A stretch of DNA of 64,000 bases from Aliidongia dinghuensis. GTDB lineage: Bacteria; Pseudomonadota; Alphaproteobacteria; ATCC43930; CGMCC-115725. The stretch is taken from contig NZ_BMJQ01000004.1 of the NCBI RefSeq assembly GCF_014643535.1, positions 62,001 to 126,000 on the forward strand, read 5' to 3'. The notes under the pieces are model-generated. The model did not search any database. It was given only the letters and a program-made list of their open reading frames with translations, and was not told the DNA's origin. Every line of letters starts with the position of its first letter. Within the stretch, counting starts at the first letter, position 1. The position numbers and the translations under genes are program-made. Shown here piece by piece: positions 57,122-64,000 of this stretch.

Positions 57122-58021
57122 ATGCGCCGTCTTCCCCCGCTCAATGCCCTGCGCGCGTTCGAGGCGACGGCGCGCAACGGCAGCCTCACCCGGGCCGCCC
57201 AGGAATTATCGGTGACCCAGGGTGCGGTCAGCCGGCATGTCCAGCAGCTCGAGAACTGGCTCGGGGTCTCGCTGTGCGCCCGTTTGCGCCGCGGCATCGA
57301 AACGACGCCGGAGGGCGAGGCGTTCGCGGCCCTCCTCGGCAGCGTTTTCGACCAGATCGAGGCCCAGGTGCGGCGCATGCGGCAGAAGCCCGCGACCAAC
57401 ACGCTCCGGATCAAGTTGCCGCCGACCTTCGCGATCCGCTGGCTCGTGCCGCGGCTCGCCCGGTTCCATGCGCTCCATCGCCAGATCGACGTGCAGATCA
57501 CCACGTCGCATCAGACGGTCGACTTCGACCGGGAAGATATCGACATCTGCATCCACTCGGGCACCACGCCGTTGCCCAGCGTCTATTGCCGGCGCCTGTT
57601 CGGCGAGATCCTGCTGCCCGTGTGCAGCGCCGGGCTGTTCGGCAAATATCCGCCGCTCAGCCGGCCGGAAGATCTGGCGCGGCACGTCCTGCTGTGCTCG
57701 CTCCACCGGCCCGATGATTGGCCGCTCTGGCTGCGCGCCGCCGGCGTTCGGCACATCGACGGCAACGAGGGGCTGAAGTTCGAGAATTCGGCGCTGGCCT
57801 ATCAGGCGGCGACCGACGAGCTCGGTGTCGTCATGGCGCAGCGCGCGTTCGTCGAGGACGACCTCAGGGTCGGTCGGCTCGTGGCACCGCTCGACCTGCG
57901 CATCGCGACCTCGAGCGCCTATTTCCTGGCCTATTCCCGTGCGCGCCGGGCGACGCCGCTGATGGCGGCGTTCGAAGAATGGATCGTCGAGGAGACCGCC
58001 GCCATGGAGGAGGCGGCCTGA
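57122..58021 (+). CDS. LysR-family regulator, GcvA type
   Basis: 299 residues: MRRLPPLNALRAFEATARNGSLTRAAQELSVTQGAVSRHVQQLENWLG is the GcvA-type helix-turn-helix, followed by TLRIKLPPTFAIRWLVPRLARFH. It is divergent from the leuC-like operon across about 200 bases, so it is the likely regulator. ATG 57122 is preferred over an upstream in-frame ATG at 57083. Confidence 0.93.
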   Translation: MRRLPPLNALRAFEATARNGSLTRAAQELSVTQGAVSRHVQQLENWLGVSLCARLRRGIETTPEGEAFAALLGSVFDQIEAQVRRMRQKPATNTLRIKLPPTFAIRWLVPRLARFHALHRQIDVQITTSHQTVDFDREDIDICIHSGTTPLPSVYCRRLFGEILLPVCSAGLFGKYPPLSRPEDLARHVLLCSLHRPDDWPLWLRAAGVRHIDGNEGLKFENSALAYQAATDELGVVMAQRAFVEDDLRVGRLVAPLDLRIATSSAYFLAYSRARRATPLMAAFEEWIVEETAAMEEAA

Positions 58022-58035
58022 GCAAGGCGCCGGCG

Positions 58036-58794
58036 TCAGGCCTCGGCCCTAATGACGCGGGCACCGGCGGCCGCGAACGGCGCGCATTGCTCGTCGGTCG
58101 TGCTGTCGTCGGTCACGAGCGTCCAGCGGGGTGGCAGTTCGGCCCAGAAATCCTGGTCGCCGCGGGCGAGTTTCGTCGCGTCGGCAAGGACCACCACCTC
58201 GCGTGCCTGGTTGATCATCAGGCTCTTGAGCGCCGCCTGCTCGAGGCTTGCCTCGCACAGGCCGCGGCCGGCGACGACGCCGTCGGCGCTGGTGAAAAGC
58301 TTGTCCGCCGTCATCCGGCGCATGCCGTCGAGCGCGAGCGGACCGACCGTGCTGACGCTCGTCGCCCGGAACGTGCCGCCCAGCACGGTGAGCGCGATGT
58401 CCGGTGCGTCCGACAAGGCCGCGACCAGGGACAGGTTGTTGGTCACGATCCGGTGTCGCCGGGGCTTCAGCAGCAGCCCGAACGCTGCCACCGTCGAGCC
58501 GGCATCGAGGATCAGCGCGTCGTCGTCGGCGAGAAGGGCGAGGGCGGCGCGCGCGATCGCCGTCTTCTGCCGGCTGTTGACCTGCTGCCGCTGGCTGAGG
58601 CTGGCCTCGGGCGCGGCGTGGGCCAGGATGGCGCCGCCGTACGTCCGGCAGATGGCGTTGGCGCTCGACAGCTGCTGCAGGTCGCGGCGCACGGTCGAGG
58701 CCGAGACGCCGAACCGCTCAGCCAGCGCCTCGACGTCGACCTCGCCGCCGCGCAGCGTGTCGAGCAGGATGGCCCGCCGCTCCTTGCTGCGCAT
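58036..58794 (-). CDS. DeoR-family transcriptional regulator
   Basis: 252 residues. The N-terminal DeoR helix-turn-helix is VEALAERFGVSASTVRRDLQQLSS, and the C-terminal sugar-phosphate sensor has DDDALILDAGSTVAAFG and TNNLSLVAAL. It lies eight bases after the kinase-PdxA2 fusion on the same strand. Acid-sugar kinase/PdxA2 operons are often DeoR-controlled, so it probably represses its own operon and responds to a phosphorylated intermediate. Confidence 0.93.
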   Translation of the reverse strand: MRSKERRAILLDTLRGGEVDVEALAERFGVSASTVRRDLQQLSSANAICRTYGGAILAHAAPEASLSQRQQVNSRQKTAIARAALALLADDDALILDAGSTVAAFGLLLKPRRHRIVTNNLSLVAALSDAPDIALTVLGGTFRATSVSTVGPLALDGMRRMTADKLFTSADGVVAGRGLCEASLEQAALKSLMINQAREVVVLADATKLARGDQDFWAELPPRWTLVTDDSTTDEQCAPFAAAGARVIRAEA

Positions 58795-58802
58795 GGGCGG
58801 GC

Positions 58803-61046
58803 TCAGGCGGCGTGCTGGGGCGCCAGCTCGGCCGCCTGGCGCAGCGCCTCGATCAGGCTGCGCTCGTCGGCGATGCCCTTGCCGGCGATGTCAAACGCAG
58901 TGCCATGGTCGACCGAGGTGCGGATCATTGGCAATCCCACCGTGATGTTCACGCCGGCCTCGAGCCCCAGCACCTTGATCGGCCCATGGCCCTGGTCGTG
59001 GTACATGGCGACGACCATGTCGTAGTCGCCGCGCGCGGCCAGGAAGAACAGCGTGTCGGCCGGCAGCGGGCCGCGCACATCCCAGCCCTTGGCCTGGCAG
59101 GCTGCCACGGCCGGCACGATCTTTTCGGCCTCCTCGCCATGGCCGAACAGGCCGTTCTCGCCGGCATGCGGGTTGATGCCGCAGACGCCGATGCGCGGCC
59201 GGGCGATGCCGGCCTTGGTGAGCGTATCCTGCGCCCGGCCGATGACGCGCTCGACCAGGCCCGGCTCGATACGGGCGATGGCGTCGATGAGCCCGATATG
59301 GGTCGTGACATGGATGACCCGTAGCTTGGGCGAGGTCAGCATCATCGAGACCTCGGGCGTGCCGGTCAGCGCCGCCAACAGCTCGGTATGGCCAGGATAC
59401 TTGTGGCCGGCGGCATGCAGCGCCTCCTTGCTCAAGGGCGCGGTGCAGATCGCTTGCGCTTGGCCGGCCTCGACGATGCGGACGGCGCGCTCGATGTAGC
59501 GGAAGGCGCCTTCGCCCGAGACGGCCGAGACCCGGCCGAACGGATGGTCCGGCGGGATGAGCTTCAGGTCGATGCAGTCGACCGTGCCGGGCGCGAATTT
59601 CGCATCCTTGGCATCGTCGAGGCTCGCGACGTCGAGCGTGGTGCCGACGATCCGGCCGGCCGTGCGCAGGCGCTCGGCATCGCCGACCACGAGCGGCCGG
59701 CACAGCGCCGACACATCCGGATGGGCCAGCGCCTTCATGATGACTTCCGGGCCGATGCCCGACGCATCGCCCATGGTGATCGCTATGATCGGACGGGTCA
59801 TTTGGGTTCCCCCTTGACGAATGAGATGCAGGTGGCGGGCGATCCGGGTCAAGCTGTGCTCGCCGCCGAACGCCCCGGCTTTGGTGACGATGGGAAAGGA
59901 GACGGCGCCGAGCGTCAGCCCCAGCGACACACCCGGCTCGAGCTCTTCCATGAGGCGGATGCCGTTCACCCCGAAGCGCGCGAGCAAGGCCGCCGCGGTT
60001 TCCCCGCCGGTCGCGGCGAGCGCGCCGATGTATGCCGCCGCGGGCGCCAGCGCCTCGGCCAGGCCGGCGGCGAGGCGCGGTCCGAGGCTGAGATCCGGCG
60101 CCTCGGTCATGCCGATCTCGACGAGCACGTCACGGCCGGCATCGAGCAGGGCGCCGACTTGGCGGCCGAGCGCCACCCGATCCGGTGCGGCGCCGGCATT
60201 GAGCAGCAGGTCCAGCCGGACCGGAATATGAGTGACGTCAGGCGCCGCAGCGAGCGCCCGCGCCGCCGTTCGCGAGGCGGCGGCGAGCGAGCCCACGACG
60301 ATCAGCGAGCCTTTGGCGGTTGCGGGCAGATGCTGGACCGTGGACCGTTCGCCCGGGGCGATGGCGGCAAGCGCATGGGCGAGGCCCGCGCTGCCGATGA
60401 AGAAGGCGGCGCTCGTGGCGGGCAGGCTCGCCTCGGCGAGGCGCTTCAGATCGTCGTCCGTCTCGGCATCGCAGATGGCGACGAGATCGCCTTGCGCAGC
60501 GAGCGCCTCAAGTGCCGTCCGCAATTGCTTGGCTCCGCCGCGAATCACGCCAAGCGGCACGGTCGCTGCATGGATGCCGACGCCGGCCAGGATCTGGGCC
60601 AGATCGGCGGTCGGATAGCGATGGTCGCGCCGCCAGACTTCCGTCTGCTCGAGCGGCGCGCCGTCGACCCGGACGCGGCCGTCGATCGTCGTGCGGCCGG
60701 TCGCCGGGAAGGCCGGGGCGCAGATACCGAAGGCCCGGCTTTCCCGCGCGCGGACCGCTTCGAGGGCGGCCACGGTCTCGGCGGCGAAATGGCCGCGCAG
60801 GGTCGAATCGATCTTCTTGAAGAGAACGCGTCCATCGCCATGAAGCCGGGTGAGGGCTGCCCGCTGGCGCGCGACGGCCGCAGCTTCGGCCAAGCCGCGG
60901 CTATCGGCGTCGTAGGAGAAGACGTCGCCCGTCGGCGCCCGGTCGCCCCAGCCGACCACGGCCGCCGTGCCGCGCTTGGCGAACGCGCTGGCGCAGTCGG
61001 CCGCCCCGGTCAGGTCGTCGGCAAGAATCAGCCAGCCGCGCGCCAT
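58803..61046 (-). CDS. Fusion of four-carbon acid-sugar kinase (DUF1537) and PdxA2 dehydrogenase
   Basis: 747 residues in one uninterrupted frame. Residues 1-415 are a DUF1537/OtnK-type kinase (LILADDLTGAADCASAFAKRG, FKKIDSTLRGHFAAE, GGETAAALLARFG). Residues 416-747 are PdxA2 (IAITMGDASGIGPEVIMKAL, then HKYPGHTELLAALTG, NPHAGENGLFGHGEE, YHDQGHGPIK). Together these would phosphorylate and then oxidatively decarboxylate a four-carbon acid sugar such as D-threonate to dihydroxyacetone phosphate. The PdxA2 part keeps its own ATG (59801) and AAGGGGG ribosome site, so a separate subunit may also be made. Confidence 0.92.
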   Translation of the reverse strand: MARGWLILADDLTGAADCASAFAKRGTAAVVGWGDRAPTGDVFSYDADSRGLAEAAAVARQRAALTRLHGDGRVLFKKIDSTLRGHFAAETVAALEAVRARESRAFGICAPAFPATGRTTIDGRVRVDGAPLEQTEVWRRDHRYPTADLAQILAGVGIHAATVPLGVIRGGAKQLRTALEALAAQGDLVAICDAETDDDLKRLAEASLPATSAAFFIGSAGLAHALAAIAPGERSTVQHLPATAKGSLIVVGSLAAASRTAARALAAAPDVTHIPVRLDLLLNAGAAPDRVALGRQVGALLDAGRDVLVEIGMTEAPDLSLGPRLAAGLAEALAPAAAYIGALAATGGETAAALLARFGVNGIRLMEELEPGVSLGLTLGAVSFPIVTKAGAFGGEHSLTRIARHLHLIRQGGTQMTRPIIAITMGDASGIGPEVIMKALAHPDVSALCRPLVVGDAERLRTAGRIVGTTLDVASLDDAKDAKFAPGTVDCIDLKLIPPDHPFGRVSAVSGEGAFRYIERAVRIVEAGQAQAICTAPLSKEALHAAGHKYPGHTELLAALTGTPEVSMMLTSPKLRVIHVTTHIGLIDAIARIEPGLVERVIGRAQDTLTKAGIARPRIGVCGINPHAGENGLFGHGEEAEKIVPAVAACQAKGWDVRGPLPADTLFFLAARGDYDMVVAMYHDQGHGPIKVLGLEAGVNITVGLPMIRTSVDHGTAFDIAGKGIADERSLIEALRQAAELAPQHAA

Positions 61047-61106
61047 TTTTGAAAACGCCCTCCTGTGCGTGTTTCAGGCATATTTCGCCTACGCATGCGA
61101 CATTAA

Positions 61107-61142
61107 TGCGCGATATGCGCAAATTTATGCGTAATTCGCGCA
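61107..61142. promoter_or_regulatory. Candidate DeoR operator
   Basis: The palindrome TGCGCGATATGCGCA (61107-61121) is followed 21 bp later by the related TGCGTAATTCGCGCA (61128-61142). They lie about 60-95 bases before the kinase start in an A/T-rich stretch, and the DeoR gene is the last in the operon. The pairing of site and protein is inferred. Confidence 0.55.
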
Positions 61143-61220
61143 GTTCCGTCAATGCTTATCGGCCGTGCTGCTGAAAGAGCGCCCATGCATGGGGCGGGGG
61201 TGCCAGCCCGCCGCGTCATG

Positions 61221-61251
61221 AGAAAGGGCCGGATGCTTGCGCATCCGGCCC
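61221..61251 (-). terminator. Rho-independent terminator of the phosphoesterase gene
   Basis: On the minus strand GGGCCGGATGC, a GCAA loop and GCATCCGGCCC (11-bp perfect stem) are followed by TTTCTC. It lies about 55 bases after the phosphoesterase stop. A further GC hairpin (CGGAGGC/GCCTCCG) is at about 61275. Confidence 0.75.
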
Positions 61252-61305
61252 CCGTCACTCCCCGTTGACTACCTTCGGAGGCTCGCGCCTCCGAGCCTCC
61301 AGGCT

Positions 61306-63762
61306 TTAGTCGTCATTGTCCTCGGTCGGCTTCTTGTTCGCCGCGGCCGCGACGAAGGCATCCGGCGCCTGGATCTCGGTTTCACCCGGATACGGCCGCT
61401 TCCAGTTGGTGGCCGAATACCAGACCAGGTGGTTGAGGAAGTCCTCGTCGACCGAGTCGGGCTTGCCTTCCTTGCCCTTGGTCATCGCGTCGGACGCGAC
61501 GTTCCAGGCCTTTTCCACGGCCGACATGCTGGCGACAGACGTCGTGTCGAAGTTGGCCGGGCCCGTGCCGGCGATCGGCGTGTTGCCGGGGCCGATGTTC
61601 AGCGCCGTGTTGGCCGGAACATGGTCGAACGGCGCAAGGTTCGGGGTGTTCTGGAAGGCGTCGTACATCGGCGAGGCCGTGAGATCGAACTGGGTCAGCG
61701 GCTCGAGGCCGAGGATCTGCTCGATCGTGCGGTTGACGTTTTCCTGCGTGTAGGTGGTGTGGATGACCTTGCCCACGCCCGGCGCCTGCGGGGCAGCGGT
61801 GTAGGGGCTGATCGCATAGACCGGCTGGCGGTGACCATCGACGTGGTCGACGCCGTCCTGGCTGTCGTCTTCCTCGACGAAGATCGCGCTCGAGCCCCAG
61901 ACCGAGCTGTGGCTGATGGCCTCGACCATGCGGCCGAGCGCCAGGTCGTTGTCGGCCTGGTAGTTGGCCGGCAGCGGGTAGCCGGTGGACGTGCCGTTGG
62001 TATGGTCATCCGGCAGCCAGATGATCGTCAGGTTCGGCACGCTGAAGGTGGCGTCCTGCTGCTGGAACTGCTGGATCCAGTAGTCGGCCCGGTACTGGTC
62101 CGGAATGCCGAGATTGAACGAGGGGTAGTGCGGATCGAGGATTGCCGACGCCGAGGGGACCGTCGTCGACTCGGTGTCCGAGTTGTCCGGAACGATGGCG
62201 GCACCCTGGGCGCCGTTGGTCTCTTTGTAGAGGGTCGTGTTGTAGAAGTCGGCCCAGCTGTAGCTGCTGCCGTCCGGCTTCTTGGCGATGGTGTAGCCGC
62301 CGCTCCACTCGCCATAGAGCTTGACCGACAGGCCCCGCTTCTGGGCGGCCGTCCACAGGAAGCCCTTCGGCGTGTAGGTCAGCGCGTCGTTGCTGTTGCC
62401 GCCGGGGTAGCTGCGGATCCAGTCCGGCGACAGGATGTCGTTGGAGTAGAACGAGCCGGACTCGACGATCCAGGGATGGCCGTCGGCCGACTGGCGGCTC
62501 GGCGCATACACGTTGTCGAGCAGCGGGAAGCGCGTCACCAGCGCATGCTGGTTCGGCGTGTTGCCGCCGAAGACGGCGAGCGACGGGTCGCCGTTGCCCT
62601 GCGGCAGATCGCCCAGGATCTGGTCGTAGGTGCGGTTTTCCTTGATTAACAGGAAAACGTGCTTGATGAGCGACGGCTCGCCGACATGCGCCGGAATGGC
62701 GACCGGCGCCCGCCCGCGGTCGGCACGATCGTGCCGGACGTCGACGTACTTCGAGTCCCAGTGGTTGTTCTTGATGACCTGCGCGGTCATCTGGTCGAGC
62801 TGGCGCTCCGTCGGCAGCGGGATCAGATTGACGACGCCCGCTTCCTCGTGGGTGTTGAAGCCCTTGACGCCGTGCGCGCTGCCAAGCACGCCCTGCGCGC
62901 CCACGCCCTTGTCGTCGTTGACGACGAGCTGGTTGTGCGCGGCGTCGTAGGCGATCGAGGTCGGGAAATAGGCGGTCGGGATATAGCCCTTCACCTTGTG
63001 CGCGTCCGGGCCCGCAAGCGGGATGACCGCGATGGCGTTGGACTGGCCGAGCGTGACATAGGCCGTGCCGTTGGCGATGGCGATGCCGTTGGCGCCGGCG
63101 CCGAAAGCGCCGTCCCGGAGCGGCACGCCGACGTCGATCGTGTGGACGACTTCGTTGTTCTTGGTGTCGACGACCGAGATCGTGTCGGAGTACGAGTTCG
63201 CGACATAGAGCTTGCCGCCGTCGAGCGTCATGCCGGCGGGATGCAGGCCGACGTCGATGGTGTGGGCAACGGCGCCGGTGGTCAGGTCGACGACCGAGAC
63301 GGTGCCGGTGGTGGCGGAAGCGTTCTTGCTGTCGACGACGATCGGCGTGCCGTCAGACAGGTTGGTGAAGTCGGACGTGGTCGCGGGACGGCCGCCCTCG
63401 TTCGTGACATAGGCGTACTTGCCGTTGACCACGATGCTGTTGGGCGCATTGCCGACCGGGATCTGGCCGGTGAGCGTGCCCGTCGAAAGGTTGATCACAC
63501 CGACCGTGTTGTTCGCATTGAGCGCGACCAGGGCCGTCGTGCCGTCGGCGGTCACGGCGAGGCCGCCGGCATTCGCCGATTTGCTGTTGAACAGGTTCGG
63601 GTTCGCGGGCGGCGAGGGCAGCGACACGCTGAAGGCCTGCGTCAACGTGCCGGCGACCGGGTCGACGTTCGCCACGGCGACATAGTTGCTGTCCTGGCTG
63701 AACAGCAGCTTCGAGCCGTCGGCGGAATAGGTGATGCCGGGGGCATGACAAGAGCTGTTCAC
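61306..63762 (-). pseudogene. Beta-propeller/phosphoesterase (YncE-PlcC-like) gene, 5'-truncated by a Tn3 end
   Basis: About 810 native residues. YncE-like propeller repeats cover 1-330 (NANNTVGVINLSTGTLTGQIPVGNAPNSIV, YVANSYSDTISVVDTKNNEV). An acid-phosphatase/PLC-type phosphoesterase domain covers about 345-700 (IKHVFLLIKENRTYDQILGDL, IIWLPDDHTNGTS, FVEEDDSQDGVDHVDGHR). Native sequence begins at 63738; beyond it the frame enters the transposon inverted repeat and a TAG closes it just upstream of GTG 63762. The signal peptide and first propeller blades are missing, so export should fail. Confidence 0.8.
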
Positions 63763-63776
63763 AGCGACCCGCTAAG
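63739..63776. repeat. 38-bp terminal inverted repeat of a Tn3-family transposon
   Basis: It begins GGGGGCATGACAAG and ends GACCCGCTAAG, exactly 38 bases. Tn3-family repeats are about 38 bp, start GGGG and end TAAG. The 5-base target duplication would be ATGCC (63734-63738), with its partner outside the window. Confidence 0.85.
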
Positions 63777-63805
63777 GAAGAACATTTGTCGAACGAAGTC
63801 TTGTA

Positions 63806-64000
63806 TCAAGCAACGAAGCTGTACGCGCTACGCGGTTGGCGCAACGGTCGAAACGTTCCAGGGATCAGTGGCTTGGCAGCCCATGAATAGGTCCCGGTGA
63901 GATTTATGTGCTCCCACATCAGTGGAGAGACGTGCCGCAGCTGATCATCGGGAATTTCGCGGCCCTGCATCCGTAGGTGATCGGCGATCCGCGCCAGATA
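63806..64000 (-). CDS. tnpA: Tn3-family transposase (TnpA), C-terminal fragment
   Basis: The last 64 residues are encoded up to TGA at 63808-63806. The stretch RHVSPLMWEHINLTGTYSW followed by GTFRPLR is the conserved Tn3 TnpA ending (usually LSPLGWEHINLTGDYxW...GxFRPLR). The rest, including the DDE residues, lies beyond the right edge, so activity cannot be judged. Confidence 0.88.
   Translation of the reverse strand, partial: YLARIADHLRMQGREIPDDQLRHVSPLMWEHINLTGTYSWAAKPLIPGTFRPLRQPRSAYSFVA

Larger units (their letters stand above)
63739..64000. mobile_element. Left end of a Tn3-family transposon running off the window
   Basis: It comprises the 38-bp terminal repeat, about 29 spacer bases, and the 3' end of a transposase gene reading toward the repeat, which is the standard Tn3 arrangement (tnpA ends close to one terminus). 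Cargo and resolvase genes, if any, lie to the right of the window. Confidence 0.85.

Overview
The window looks like a chromosomal segment of a GC-rich alphaproteobacterium, most likely Rhodospirillales-like. This rests on the rplU-rpmA-obgE-proB-proA-nadD-rsfS-rlmH order, a GAAC-N7-GAAC (alphaproteobacterial) LexA box before an imuA-imuB-dnaE2 cassette, a CtrA-like response regulator, and PEP-CTERM proteins. The genus cannot be named from the sequence alone.

Layout. 1-10.3 kb: the end of a LysR gene, a very large winged-helix/pseudo-cyclase/AAA/TPR regulator, two nearly identical 1-Cys peroxiredoxin genes in inverted orientation (3991 and 10258), and between them a PEP-CTERM protein, an AraC-GyrI regulator, a GFA-like protein and an ECF42-type sigma factor flanked by two YCII/DGPF proteins. 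10.6-12.1 kb: a ribbon-helix-helix regulator with a palindromic operator, a VOC protein and a methyltransferase. 12.1-17.8 kb: the SOS mutasome imuA-imuB-dnaE2. 17.8-24.2 kb: a secreted Ser/Pro/Thr-rich protein, an M20 peptidase, ArfB, membrane proteins, a second PEP-CTERM protein and an MFS exporter. 23.7-29.7 kb: the leftward housekeeping cluster, in which nadD and rsfS both appear to lack an ATG/GTG/TTG start. 29.8 kb: tRNA-Ser(CGA) and a divergent GIY-YIG-like gene.

30.5-45.3 kb: small-molecule metabolism and transport. It holds a LysR/amidase/glyoxalase group, an MFS gene with paired palindromes, an aldo-keto reductase, a Fae homologue with an iron alcohol dehydrogenase and a 40-codon aldehyde-dehydrogenase remnant, an enolase-superfamily dehydratase, a GcvA-type LysR, a complete oligopeptide/nickel-type ABC importer, and an aminoacyl-tRNA deacylase-like gene. 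45.3-50.4 kb: an ECF41 sigma-factor fragment, a large FecR/DUF6600 low-complexity secreted protein, a structured intergenic region ending in an orphan terminator, a serine hydrolase and a truncated CtrA-like regulator.

50.5-61.3 kb: a leftward operon with a LeuC/LeuD-like hydratase, a PEP-mutase/isocitrate-lyase family enzyme and a nitrate/taurine-type ABC importer, controlled by a divergent LysR. Next is a DeoR-regulated single-polypeptide fusion of a four-carbon acid-sugar kinase and PdxA2. 61.3-64 kb: a beta-propeller/phosphoesterase gene whose 5' end is cut by the 38-bp inverted repeat of a Tn3-family transposon. The transposase C-terminus runs off the right edge.
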